Source of the DNA: Bog-950 sp046329515
GTDB lineage: Bacteria > Bacteroidota > Bacteroidia > Chitinophagales > LD1
Direction of reading: 5' to 3'
Assembly: GCA_046329515.1 (NCBI GenBank)
Contig: JAXLUM010000001.1
Span: forward strand, 1,488,001 to 1,552,000
DNA length: 64,000 nucleotides
Part shown: in pieces, positions 17,008 to 26,274 of the stretch
Numbering within the stretch: the stretch's first letter is position 1
Layout of the letters: every line of letters begins with the position of its first letter
Notes under the pieces: generated by a model
What the model saw: only the letters and a program-made list of their open reading frames with translations
Databases searched by the model: none
Told to the model about the DNA's origin: nothing
Translations under genes and position numbers: made by a program

Positions 17008-20000
17008 TTGATTTTACTGCAAAACATAAAGAAATACTTTTTGCCCCTGCTGCTTATTGCGGCTTTGGTTGTTTCTTTATTGCGACCCGATGTTGCCAAC
17101 CTTAATTCTATTGCTTCTAAAATACAGGAGAACTTACAGGAGTCTTTGAATTTGTTTATCCAAAACAGCCATAATGAAAAGCTGTTAAAAGACCTTGAGG
17201 TTGGGAACTTTAAGTCGGCCACGGTAAAACAATTTACCGATAGGCATGTATCTCTGTTTTTGTACCGTAATGATTCACTGATTTCCTGGAGTAATAACAC
17301 CGTTTTACCTCCTGCTGCTATAAATTCCTTTGAAGAGGGCGGGGTATTCATGAAGTTAAAAAGCGGTTGGTTTTATATTCTTAAATCCTCCGATGCGGGC
17401 AATCATCAAAATCTGGTGGCGCTTAAGGCTGTAAAACTGGAGTACCCCTTTGAAAACAGGTTTTTGCAAAACGGCTTTGTTGAAGAATTTCATATACCGG
17501 GCAATGTTCAATTATCCGATCAGAAGATTGAGGGCTCTGTGCCTGTTTTTGATGCGAAGGGCAATGTGTTATTCAGTCTGTATATATCGGGTGAGGCCAA
17601 AGGCACTGATGTAAACTGGTTTACACTAATAGCACAGTTTTTACTCATCCTCTTGCTGTTTTATTATATCAACTATCTCGCTATCCGGCTAAAAAACGCC
17701 AAAGGCTTTCCCTTTGCTTACGGTGTGCTTTTGATAACTGTTGTGGTTGTTAGAGGTTTAATGCTATACTTCCGGTTTCCGTTTGAGTTTCAAAAACTGG
17801 AGTTGTTTGACCCTAAATTGTATGGGTCTTCACTTATTACTCCCTCCCTGGGCGATTTAATTATTGATAGTGTTATAATGGGCTGGTGGGTAGCATTTTG
17901 GCAAATTGAAAGACCCGGCAATAATGCGCCATTACGAAATGCTAATGCAGGATTGCTGCTGCTGTTTTTTGTTTTTGCCTTTACCGGCTTTATAACCTGG
18001 ATTTTTAAAACGCTGGTAATCGACTCCGTAATTTCTTTTGAGATATACAACGTACTTAGTCTGGGCTATTACAGTGTATTAGGGCTTATCTGCATTTCAG
18101 TCCTTGTTATTTCTCATTTCCTGCTTTCTGCCACTATTATCAGTTTATTACGCAACAGCGGTGTTCCTCTTTTGCGCATATTAATTGTTTCAGTTGTCTT
18201 CGGTGCGTTGCTTTCGTTCAGCGCTTTTAACTCCGAATTTTTTGAATCCGTATTGTTTGCTTCCGTTTGGACAATTCTGTTTGTTGCCGTTGTATACCTG
18301 GTATTTACCGGCGAAGAGAAGTTGAGTGTAAGGAGGCTTTTGCTCTACATCACTATTTATAGCCTGTTTACCACTTTCCTTATTGAAAACCTGTACGAAC
18401 GCAAAGAGCGTAATCAAAGAGTGTTTTTTGCTGGGAAATTGGTTACGGAGCGCGACTTTGTAGCGGAATATATGTTTGGGGATATAGCAGGGCGTATTTC
18501 AGCCGATGCATTTATACGGAACTACTTTAATAACCCTGTAGTTTCGCGCAAGGAAATTGTTGACCGCATTAACTCCCTTTACCTGGGCGGTTACTTTAAC
18601 AAGTACGACTTAAAACTTCGTTCCTTCGATTCGCTTGGTAACTCATTTAAAAATGAAGATTCAACCGGTGTAGAATATTACAAACAGAAGATGCTGAAAA
18701 ATAAAGGCACACCGGGCAAGCCTGAGTTGGCTTATGTTTCAGATACAGCACAAAACTATTCCTATCTATCTGTTTTAAACTTAGGTAATGATAGTAGTAA
18801 CATTGGTTACCTTGTGGTTGAGCTTACACCCAAGGTGTATTACAGCCAAAACGTATATCCGGAACTTTTGGTAGGCAGCAGTGTTACACTGTTCAATAAC
18901 ATTTATAACTACAACTATGCTATTTATCAAAATGATAAACTGATAAGTCAGTACGGCGATTATCCTTATACCTACTATTGGAACCAGGAGTATAAGTTTG
19001 ATGAAGGTGATGGCGCTTTTATAGAAGAAGATAAGTGGGAGCATAACATACAACGTTTTGCCAACGGAAAGAAGGTGGTTGTTTCTATTCCACGCGAACC
19101 TCTGTTTGAACCTGTTGCTACGTTCTCTTACCTGTTTTCTTTCCTGTTTATAGTAGTGGTTATTGTTTTAATAACCTTATGGATTAGTAAAGTGGATGAT
19201 GAGCGGTTTTCATCGAGCATGCAGTTATCCTTCAGAACGCGCATTAACTATTCCATGCTGGTAATGATTATCATATCCTTTATCATTATCGGCTTTATTA
19301 CAATAGGTTTTTTCCGCAGGCAGTATGATAACTTTTATAGCGATAGGTTATTCCGCAAAGAAAAGGCCATACATGCGAGCCTTGAGTATTTCATACAACG
19401 TAATTCACTAAGTAGTGATGGCCTTAGTTCAGATATAACAAATGAGTTGAACTTTGAAGTGGCACGCTTAGCTAACATTAATCTTATTGATATTAATGTA
19501 TTTGATAAGCAAGGCAACCTTAGTGTTTCTTCGCAACCATCTATTTATGATAAAGCGTTGGTGAGTAAGAAAATGAACCCAACAGCTTATTTTAAGTTAG
19601 AGGCCACCAAAGCATCGCAGATTACACAGCAGGAAAATATTGGTAAGCTTAGTTACCTGGCCACTTATTCGCCTATACTAAACAGGCAGGGGAATGTTAT
19701 AGCTTATTTAGGCATTCCCTATTTTGAACGAAGTAAGGATATTAATAATGAAGTTTCTACCTTTTTGGTGGCCTTAATGAATGTGTATGTGTTTCTGTTA
19801 ATTGTTGCGGCTGTATTGGCTTACTTTATTTCCAACTCTGTTACACGCCCGCTTACTATAATAAGTGAAAAGCTGCGCGTGCTTAACCTGAATAAAAAGA
19901 ACGAACCTATTGAATGGGATAGTAAGGACGAAATAGGAGTGCTGATAGGGGAGTACAATAAAATGATTAGTGAGTTAGAACAAAGTGCGCAGAAGCTGGC

Positions 20001-20682
20001 GAAAGGAGAGCGTGAAAGCGCATGGAGGGAAATGGCCAAACAAATTGCGCATGAGATAAAGAACCCGCTAACGCCTATGAAGCTTAGCATACAGTACCTG
20101 CAAAGGGCAATTGATGAAGGCAATCCTAATGTTGAGCAACTGGCTAAGCGCGTAGCGAAAACTTTAGAGGAGCAGATTGAAAACCTTTCATCTATTGCTA
20201 CAGCCTTTAGCACCTTTGCAAAAATGCCTAAGCCGGAAAATGAGATAATTAACTTAAATGACTTATTGAAGAGTATTTCTGAGCTGTTTAACCGCGAAGG
20301 AGATGCGCATGTCGAGTTTACTACTGCGGTAGATATGCCGTTGGTATTTGCAGACAAAAATCAGTTGATAAGCGTGTTTAACAACCTGGTTAAAAACGGC
20401 ATACAAAGCATACCTGAAAACCGTGAGGGCTTTGTGGATGTTTCAATAAATGAGGAAGATGGCTGGTTAACTGTTGCCGTTAAGGATAATGGTATTGGCA
20501 TTAGTGAGGATAACCGGGATAAGGTATTTGTGCCGAATTTTACTACCAAGTCATCGGGCACAGGTTTAGGCCTGGCTATTTGCAAGCAGATTATTGATGG
20601 TAATGGCGGCAGTATTTGGTTTGAATCGAAGGCCGATGAAGGAACTACCTTTTTTGTGCGGCTTAAAAAAATGAAGGAATAA
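17008..20682 (+). CDS. Very large multi-pass sensor histidine kinase (NtrY-like output)
   Basis: A 1224-residue inner-membrane kinase. The start is a TTG at 17008: an in-frame TAA lies at 17002-17004 and there is no ATG near the first membrane helix. Order: TM near residue 10, an extracytoplasmic domain (about 25-200), a block of about eight membrane helices (205-460), a second extracytoplasmic domain (about 470-700), two more TM helices, a third sensor domain (about 770-920), a final TM, HAMP, HisKA with phosphoacceptor His1015 (IAHEIKNPLTPMKLS), and HATPase_c (NNLVKNGIQSIPE, VKDNGIGIS, GTGLGLAICKQIIDGNGG). The output half is NtrY-like. The signal is unknown and no response regulator gene adjoins it. 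bshC starts on its last base (TAATG), indicating translational coupling. Confidence 0.92.
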   Translation: MILLQNIKKYFLPLLLIAALVVSLLRPDVANLNSIASKIQENLQESLNLFIQNSHNEKLLKDLEVGNFKSATVKQFTDRHVSLFLYRNDSLISWSNNTVLPPAAINSFEEGGVFMKLKSGWFYILKSSDAGNHQNLVALKAVKLEYPFENRFLQNGFVEEFHIPGNVQLSDQKIEGSVPVFDAKGNVLFSLYISGEAKGTDVNWFTLIAQFLLILLLFYYINYLAIRLKNAKGFPFAYGVLLITVVVVRGLMLYFRFPFEFQKLELFDPKLYGSSLITPSLGDLIIDSVIMGWWVAFWQIERPGNNAPLRNANAGLLLLFFVFAFTGFITWIFKTLVIDSVISFEIYNVLSLGYYSVLGLICISVLVISHFLLSATIISLLRNSGVPLLRILIVSVVFGALLSFSAFNSEFFESVLFASVWTILFVAVVYLVFTGEEKLSVRRLLLYITIYSLFTTFLIENLYERKERNQRVFFAGKLVTERDFVAEYMFGDIAGRISADAFIRNYFNNPVVSRKEIVDRINSLYLGGYFNKYDLKLRSFDSLGNSFKNEDSTGVEYYKQKMLKNKGTPGKPELAYVSDTAQNYSYLSVLNLGNDSSNIGYLVVELTPKVYYSQNVYPELLVGSSVTLFNNIYNYNYAIYQNDKLISQYGDYPYTYYWNQEYKFDEGDGAFIEEDKWEHNIQRFANGKKVVVSIPREPLFEPVATFSYLFSFLFIVVVIVLITLWISKVDDERFSSSMQLSFRTRINYSMLVMIIISFIIIGFITIGFFRRQYDNFYSDRLFRKEKAIHASLEYFIQRNSLSSDGLSSDITNELNFEVARLANINLIDINVFDKQGNLSVSSQPSIYDKALVSKKMNPTAYFKLEATKASQITQQENIGKLSYLATYSPILNRQGNVIAYLGIPYFERSKDINNEVSTFLVALMNVYVFLLIVAAVLAYFISNSVTRPLTIISEKLRVLNLNKKNEPIEWDSKDEIGVLIGEYNKMISELEQSAQKLAKGERESAWREMAKQIAHEIKNPLTPMKLSIQYLQRAIDEGNPNVEQLAKRVAKTLEEQIENLSSIATAFSTFAKMPKPENEIINLNDLLKSISELFNREGDAHVEFTTAVDMPLVFADKNQLISVFNNLVKNGIQSIPENREGFVDVSINEEDGWLTVAVKDNGIGISEDNRDKVFVPNFTTKSSGTGLGLAICKQIIDGNGGSIWFESKADEGTTFFVRLKKMKE

Positions 20683-22271
20683 TGATTTCGCTTATTGATG
20701 AGGTGCAATTAACTGAAACGGGCTTGCTGCCTTCACTTATTCAGGATTACCTGAATGGCAGCGAAAAGCTAAAACATCTTTACGGTTACAAACCGCAATT
20801 GAACTCCTTTAGCAAAGTGTTGCTGGATAAATCTGCCCAACCAATAAACAGGGCACTTCTTGTGGATGTTTTGAAGCAGCAATATGCTTCATTACCTGTT
20901 TCAAATGAGGTAGTGCAAAATATAAATCTGTTGGCGGATGCGAAAACGTTCACCGTAACCGCCGCACACCAGCCTTGCCTGTTTATGGGCCCTTTGTATA
21001 ATTTTTATAAGATAAGCGGTGCTATAAACCTTGCGCAACAATTAAAAGGGGAATATCCTGATTATAACTTCGTTCCTGTTTTTTGGATGGGTAGTGAAGA
21101 CCATGATATTGATGAACTGAATCATGTTTCTGTAGAAGGGAAGGAGGTAAAATGGGAAGGAGGTTCAGGAGCTGTTGGCCGTTTGGATAGCTCAATAATC
21201 GAGAGCGCATTATCTGCACTTAAAGCGCATACGGGAGAAAATGCAGTAACCGCTATACTCGAATCTGGCCTACGCGACTATCACAATTTAGGGAAGCTCA
21301 CACAGTACCTGGTGAACGAGTTATTTAAGCAGCATGGTTTAGTAGTAATTGACCAGGATGACAAAAGGCTGAAAGAGGCTTTTATTCCCTTTATAAAGGA
21401 TGATGTCTTAAATAATCGCGCTTCGTCTATCTTACGTGATACGGTAGATTATCTTGACAGTAATTATAAAGCGCAAGCAAAACCAAGAGACATCAACTTC
21501 TTTTATTTAGGAGAGGGGTATAGAGAACGAATAGTCTTTGATGCGCAGGAAAACGTTTACCGCGTAAATAACAAAGCCATCACCTTCACCCGGCCACAAA
21601 TGGAAAGCGAAATGGATAGTAATCCCGAACGCTTTAGTCCTAATGTTATTTACAGGCCCGTTTATCAGGAAGTAATACTGCCTAACCTTTGTTTTATAGG
21701 AGGAAGCGGCGAGCTAAGTTATTGGCTGGAGTTAAAACCGCTTTTTGATTATTATAAAGTGAACTTCCCTGTGTTGATGCCACGTAATTCTGCAGCCATT
21801 ATCAGCAGCGGCGTACGAACCAAAATGCAAAAGGCAGATTTATCGGCATCGGCATTGTTTCAAAAGCCGGAGAACTTTATTGCGGATAGAATTAAGCAGC
21901 AGATGGACGGACAGTTATCTCTTGAACAGGAGAAAAGAAAAGTGGAGCAACTGTTTGATGAGATTGCAACAAAGGCGGAAGCCGTTGACACAACTTTGAA
22001 GCAAAGTGCCTTTGGCGAAAAGCAGAAGGCTTTAAATGCTTTGGAAGCGCTGGAAGGCAAGATGCTTAAAGCCGAGAAGCGAAAGCAGGAAACCTTTAGC
22101 AATCAGGTGTATGCTGTGCATGAGGCGTTGTTCCCTAAGCAAAGTTTGCAGGAAAGAATAGAGAGTTTTGTTCCTTTTTACGATGAGCACTTTATTAATG
22201 CGTTGGTAAATACATTAAACCCTTTAGAGTTTAAGTTCAGGTTCTTTCAGCTTGAAAAACCTGCTAATTAA
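20682..22271 (+). CDS. bshC: Bacillithiol biosynthesis cysteine-adding enzyme BshC
   Basis: A 529-residue protein of the BshC family, which adds cysteine to glucosaminyl-malate in the last step of bacillithiol synthesis. Diagnostic segments are AAHQPCLFMGPLYNFYKI and VFWMGSEDHDIDELNHV, followed by the PVYQEVILPNLCFIGGSGEL core. A long C-terminal coiled coil (about 400-480, EQEKRKVEQLFDEIATKAEA) is normal for the family. The ATG overlaps the kinase stop by one base. bshA and bshB are not in the window. Presence implies that this organism uses bacillithiol as low-molecular-weight thiol, as many Bacteroidota do. Confidence 0.95.
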   Translation: MISLIDEVQLTETGLLPSLIQDYLNGSEKLKHLYGYKPQLNSFSKVLLDKSAQPINRALLVDVLKQQYASLPVSNEVVQNINLLADAKTFTVTAAHQPCLFMGPLYNFYKISGAINLAQQLKGEYPDYNFVPVFWMGSEDHDIDELNHVSVEGKEVKWEGGSGAVGRLDSSIIESALSALKAHTGENAVTAILESGLRDYHNLGKLTQYLVNELFKQHGLVVIDQDDKRLKEAFIPFIKDDVLNNRASSILRDTVDYLDSNYKAQAKPRDINFFYLGEGYRERIVFDAQENVYRVNNKAITFTRPQMESEMDSNPERFSPNVIYRPVYQEVILPNLCFIGGSGELSYWLELKPLFDYYKVNFPVLMPRNSAAIISSGVRTKMQKADLSASALFQKPENFIADRIKQQMDGQLSLEQEKRKVEQLFDEIATKAEAVDTTLKQSAFGEKQKALNALEALEGKMLKAEKRKQETFSNQVYAVHEALFPKQSLQERIESFVPFYDEHFINALVNTLNPLEFKFRFFQLEKPAN

Positions 22272-22312
22272 AATCACTTCATCTTTCAGTATTAGCGTTG
22301 TAAATTTACGCT

Positions 22313-23845
22313 ATGAAAATCCTTAGTGCTGAGGAAATACGCCTTCTGGATAAGTTCACCATAAGCAATGAACCAATTGCATCCATTGATTTCATGGAAC
22401 GTGCCGCTACGGCTTTTGCGGATGCTATTATTGCGCACCTTCACAGTTCCGATAAAATTTTTGTTTTCTGCGGCATGGGTAATAATGGTGGCGATGGCCT
22501 TGCCATTGCGCGCTTGCTTATTGAACGGGGCTTTTTACATGTGCAAACGTATGTTGTAAAGCATTCGCCTAAGACTACGGATGACTTTTTAAAAAATGAG
22601 GAGCGCTTAAAGCACTTAAGCTCTGTTCATTACATAGAAACCGAGTTACAGCTACCGTCAATAAGCGCTAAGGATAAGGTGATAGATGCCATTTTTGGAA
22701 TTGGTTTAAGCAGAGCCGTTGAAGGTGTTTCGGCCTTTGTAATTAATGCATTGAATAAATCAGGCGCTTCGATATTTAGTGTCGATATACCGAGCGGGTT
22801 ATTTTGCGATAAACCTAATCTCCCTAATAATGTTATAATAAAAGCAGAAAAGGTATTCACCTTTCATGCACCCAAGCTGTCTTTTTTGCTGCCCTCTGCA
22901 AATGATTATGTGCGGGACTTTGCAGTTCTTGATATTGGTTTAAATAGTTTGTATGCTGATAGCCTTGCATCTAACAACTATTACCTGCAGGCAAAAGACA
23001 TAAAGCATATTCTAAAGCCCAGAAAGAAGTTTAGCCATAAAGGCACTTACGGCCATACCTTGATTTGTGCCGGCAGCTATGGTAAAATAGGGGCAGCAAC
23101 CTTGTCGGTAAAAGCGGCTTTACGAAGCGGAACCGGTTTGGTAACTGCAATGGTTCCCGAATGTGGTTATGAAATAATGCAGGTAGCAAATCCTGAAGCC
23201 ATGATAAGCGCATACCCCAGGCCACTGGCAAACAAGGAGCGTGAATTGCTTACCCCATCCTATTTAGAAACCGACCTGAGTAAGTATTCTGCTATAGGGG
23301 TTGGGCCCGGAATTGGAACGGAAAGTGGTTCGGCGCAGTTTTTAGTTGACCTTTTCCTTTTGTATAAGAAACCTATGGTGGTTGATGCCGATGCCCTAAA
23401 CATTCTTGCCGGCCACAAGAAGTTTTTAGAGAAGCTGCCTGAAAATAGTATTCTAACGCCACACCCCGGAGAGTTTAAACGCCTTGCCGGTGAATGGAAG
23501 GATGATTTAGAAAAACTGGAACTACAACGCAACTTTGCCCGCAAGCATAAGGTAGTTGTGGTATTGAAGGGCGCGCATACAACTATTGTTACCCCTGAAG
23601 GTAAACTGTACTTTAATAGTACGGGCAACGCCGGAATGGCCAAAGGAGGTAGTGGCGATGTATTGACCGGAGTTATATCCGCGCTGCTTGCACAGGGCTA
23701 CACTGCTGAGGAAGCAGCAATGGTTGGTGTTTATGTGCATGGCCTTGCAGGCGATTATGCTGCCACTGATTTAGGTAAAACGGCATTGACGGCCGGGGAT
23801 ATTATCCGTTACTTACCTAAGGCTTTTAGTTCAGTGGAGGTTTAA
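22313..23845 (+). CDS. nnr: Bifunctional NAD(P)H-hydrate epimerase / ADP-dependent dehydratase
   Basis: A 510-residue fusion that repairs hydrated NADH and NADPH. The N-terminal YjeF_N epimerase domain (about 1-215) shows FVFCGMGNNGGDGLAIARLL and VIDAIFGIGLSR. The C-terminal ribokinase-like dehydratase (about 225-505) shows HKGTYGHTLICAGSYGKIGA, VDADALNIL, LTPHPGEFKRL and the ATP/ADP-site motif GNAGMAKGGSGDVLTG. Same arrangement as E. coli Nnr. It is 41 bp downstream of bshC, and its TAA shares a TTAA with the stop of the convergent Nudix gene. Confidence 0.95.
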   Translation: MKILSAEEIRLLDKFTISNEPIASIDFMERAATAFADAIIAHLHSSDKIFVFCGMGNNGGDGLAIARLLIERGFLHVQTYVVKHSPKTTDDFLKNEERLKHLSSVHYIETELQLPSISAKDKVIDAIFGIGLSRAVEGVSAFVINALNKSGASIFSVDIPSGLFCDKPNLPNNVIIKAEKVFTFHAPKLSFLLPSANDYVRDFAVLDIGLNSLYADSLASNNYYLQAKDIKHILKPRKKFSHKGTYGHTLICAGSYGKIGAATLSVKAALRSGTGLVTAMVPECGYEIMQVANPEAMISAYPRPLANKERELLTPSYLETDLSKYSAIGVGPGIGTESGSAQFLVDLFLLYKKPMVVDADALNILAGHKKFLEKLPENSILTPHPGEFKRLAGEWKDDLEKLELQRNFARKHKVVVVLKGAHTTIVTPEGKLYFNSTGNAGMAKGGSGDVLTGVISALLAQGYTAEEAAMVGVYVHGLAGDYAATDLGKTALTAGDIIRYLPKAFSSVEV

Positions 23846-24465
23846 TGTGCGTAAACAGAAAGGAGGTCCCATACTAAATGGTAAGAACCTGCTTTGTAGT
23901 TATGCAGGTCAGCTTTTTTAACCCACAAAACCTGTTCTATATCCTCTTCGGCTTGTGGCTTTAAATTTGTTTGCCCGGGTTGAGCTTTCATAATAAACCA
24001 TTCGGTTTCTTTAATAGCCTTTTTGCCCTTTAAAACGTAGGCATGGTGGGTTACTATGGGGCTTTCTACTACCATCTTTACTTTAACGCCTGTTTCTTCT
24101 TCTACCTCACGGCGGGCACCATCAATAACCTTTTCCCCTTTTTCAATTTTCCCCTTTGGCAAATCCCATTTACCCCGGCGGAAGATGAGCAGAATATCAT
24201 CGGTTTCATTGAATACAATACCACCACCCGCCATAATTTTATCAGCCGAGCTTAAAATGGTTTCTAAGGCTTTTTCGGGTGTGGGAACAATAAGCAGGAT
24301 GTTGCCGGTTGCCTGTGGATCAAACAACTCCTGTGGATTGTTGATGAAGTTTTGCACCTCCGCTTCTTCGGTAAGAACCTTTGCAAAATTTTCGTTGCTT
24401 TGCGAATGATCGGATTTGATAAGTAAAACCGAATCATTGTAATAAATTTTATAATCTCTTATCAT
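23842..24465 (-). CDS. Nudix hydrolase
   Basis: A 207-residue protein with a complete Nudix box at residues 105-127 (G-K-I-E-K-G-E...REVEEETGV, the GX5EX7REUXEEXGU pattern), preceded by RRGKWDLPKG. The metal-binding glutamates are all present. About 85 residues before the Nudix fold (LLIKSDHSQSNENFAKV and on) form an extension I do not recognise, seen in similar Bacteroidota proteins. The substrate (nucleotide sugar, diadenosine or diphosphoinositol type) cannot be told from sequence. Its start codon is three bases from the start codon of the divergent pyrE gene, so each promoter must lie inside the other gene. Confidence 0.9.
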   Translation of the reverse strand: MIRDYKIYYNDSVLLIKSDHSQSNENFAKVLTEEAEVQNFINNPQELFDPQATGNILLIVPTPEKALETILSSADKIMAGGGIVFNETDDILLIFRRGKWDLPKGKIEKGEKVIDGARREVEEETGVKVKMVVESPIVTHHAYVLKGKKAIKETEWFIMKAQPGQTNLKPQAEEDIEQVLWVKKADLHNYKAGSYHLVWDLLSVYAH

Positions 24466-24468
24466 ACC

Positions 24469-25107
24469 ATGATATATAATAATGTTGTTGCCCGCGAAGT
24501 GGCAGAATACCTATTAGAAATTAAAGCCGTGGTGCTGAATCCTGCTGACCCTTTTACCTGGGCAAGCGGTTTAAAAAGCCCCATTTATTGCGATAACCGC
24601 AAAACGCTTTCTTTTCCTAAGGTACGAAACTACATTAAAACTTCGTTTGCTGATACCATTGCCGAAGAGTTTGAACATTGCGATGTAATTGCAGGGGTGG
24701 CCACTGCAGGCATACCACATGGCGTGCTGGTGGCTGATGTGTTAAACAAGCCTTTTGTGTATGTGCGTGATAAAGCCAAAGGCCATGGTTTAGAAAACCA
24801 GATTGAAGGAAAGTTGGAGCAGGGCCAAAAGGTAGTAGTAATTGAAGATTTGATTTCTACCGGAGGCAGTTCATTGAAAGCAGTGGAGGCTTTACGTGCT
24901 GCCGGTGCAGAGGTGCTTGGTTTGGGTGCTATTTTTACCTATGGTTTTCAAAAGGCAGTTACCGCTTTTGAAGATGCAAAATGCCGCTATTTTACGTTGA
25001 GTGATTACCCTACATTACTTGAAGTTGCTGAAAAGCAGGATTACGTAAAGTCTGCTGATAAGGAAACACTGCTAAAGTGGTATCAGAACCCTGAAGGCTG
25101 GAAATAG
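24469..25107 (+). CDS. pyrE: Orotate phosphoribosyltransferase
   Basis: A 212-residue type I phosphoribosyltransferase making orotidine 5'-phosphate from orotate and PRPP in pyrimidine synthesis. Family marks: FTWASGLKSPIYCDNRKTLS near the N-terminus, GVATAGIPHGVLVAD, the flexible-loop region RDKAKGHGLENQIEG, and the PRPP motif VVVIEDLISTGGSS. Length is normal. It starts three bases from the divergent Nudix start and ends three bases from the convergent GH105-like gene, so it has practically no flanking non-coding DNA. No other pyr gene is nearby. Confidence 0.96.
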   Translation: MIYNNVVAREVAEYLLEIKAVVLNPADPFTWASGLKSPIYCDNRKTLSFPKVRNYIKTSFADTIAEEFEHCDVIAGVATAGIPHGVLVADVLNKPFVYVRDKAKGHGLENQIEGKLEQGQKVVVIEDLISTGGSSLKAVEALRAAGAEVLGLGAIFTYGFQKAVTAFEDAKCRYFTLSDYPTLLEVAEKQDYVKSADKETLLKWYQNPEGWK

Positions 25108-25110
25108 GCG

Positions 25111-26274
25111 CTATTTCTTCTTTTGTGCTGCCTCATATTTTCTTCCAAACTGAATAAGCATACCAATAGCATAGGGTTTGCCTACCGTGCGTTTGCGCTT
25201 AAAATAGTATTGTTTGTGGCCAATACAGGTGCCTGTGCAAACATTGGAAACAGTTAGATAGTTGTCTTTTGGTATTATACTATACTCTCTTAATCCTTTA
25301 TAGGCTTTATCTACGGCTTTTTGATATACCGTATCCTGCACCAACCCTAATGTAAGGGCAGTTTGTATGCCGTAAGCAAACATAGCGGTGCTGCTGCTTT
25401 CAATCCAGTTTCCCTCTTCACTTTTTCGAGCAGGCAATTGAAACCAATGGCCTGTTTTTTCATCCTGTAGCTCAGGCAGGCGGGCAATCATTTCTTTCAG
25501 GTAGCCTTCCAATTCGCTATGGTATTTATTGCCTTTGGGCAACATAGTTAATGCATCAGCTATAGTTACGATTATCCAACCGTTACCGCGGCCCCACATT
25601 TCAGTGCTTCGCCTGGTTGTTTTATCTGCCCAAAACATTTGGCTGCAAAAGGTACAGTGGGTGTGGTTATTACTATCCCATCCGTGCACCCATAGGCCGT
25701 ATTCTGCTACTTGTAACTTCTCGCGGTGCAGCCGCAGTTGCTTCATAAATTCATCAAGATATTTTTCGTTACCTGTGGTTTCATACATGTTAAGCAAATA
25801 CTGCCCAATCATAAAAATGGTATCGTCCCACAACTCGGTAAACAGCATAAGGTGTGAAACGGCACCTTCTTTAGTGCGCCGTATTTTTAAATAATCTGCG
25901 TAAACCTTTTCTGCCTTTAGCTTATACTTCTTTTGGTCGGTAATTCGGTAAAGGAAAGCCAGACCCATTGCCGAAGCAACAGAATTCGGCGTTTTGCCGT
26001 TAGCCCATTTATAGGTGCCGTCCATGGCGGTCTTTACGTAATCCATGTAGTAAGACTTATACTGCACCGGGCAGGTTTCGTACTGCTTCATCATGGTATT
26101 CAGCAAGGCTGCGTCCGTCCACCGCCAGTGGTAGTGATTTGCCGGCAGGAAACTTTCACGGGCATAGGTATCAAGGGTATCTACCCAGCTTTGCGCCTTA
26201 ATAAGGTTGCAGCTTAATAAAAGCGCTAAAAAAGCTATAGAACGTATGCTATAATTAATCACCTTAGTAGTCAT
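25111..26274 (-). CDS. Glycoside hydrolase family 88/105 protein (YteR-like unsaturated uronyl hydrolase)
   Basis: A 387-residue exported (alpha/alpha)6-barrel enzyme. It has a signal peptide ending near LLLSCNLIKAQ. Motifs of the GH105/GH88 unsaturated rhamnogalacturonyl hydrolases are seen: YHWRWTDAALLNTMMKQYE, LFTELWDDTIFMIGQYLLNM (carrying the candidate catalytic Asp), WGRGNGWIIVTIADALTMLP and SSSTAMFAYGIQTAL. These enzymes remove unsaturated uronic acids released by pectin or glycan lyases. No lyase or SusCD pair is adjacent, so it is not in a normal polysaccharide utilisation locus. The start codon overlaps that of the divergent FGE-like gene in a shared CATG; no other Met is available near the signal peptide. 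Confidence 0.87.
   Translation of the reverse strand: MTTKVINYSIRSIAFLALLLSCNLIKAQSWVDTLDTYARESFLPANHYHWRWTDAALLNTMMKQYETCPVQYKSYYMDYVKTAMDGTYKWANGKTPNSVASAMGLAFLYRITDQKKYKLKAEKVYADYLKIRRTKEGAVSHLMLFTELWDDTIFMIGQYLLNMYETTGNEKYLDEFMKQLRLHREKLQVAEYGLWVHGWDSNNHTHCTFCSQMFWADKTTRRSTEMWGRGNGWIIVTIADALTMLPKGNKYHSELEGYLKEMIARLPELQDEKTGHWFQLPARKSEEGNWIESSSTAMFAYGIQTALTLGLVQDTVYQKAVDKAYKGLREYSIIPKDNYLTVSNVCTGTCIGHKQYYFKRKRTVGKPYAIGMLIQFGRKYEAAQKKK

Noticed and set aside
19821..20357. 178-codon minus-strand frame inside the sensor kinase gene
   Set aside because: It lies opposite the HAMP/HisKA coding part and has a Ser-rich product typical of antisense shadows; the plus-strand kinase is certain.
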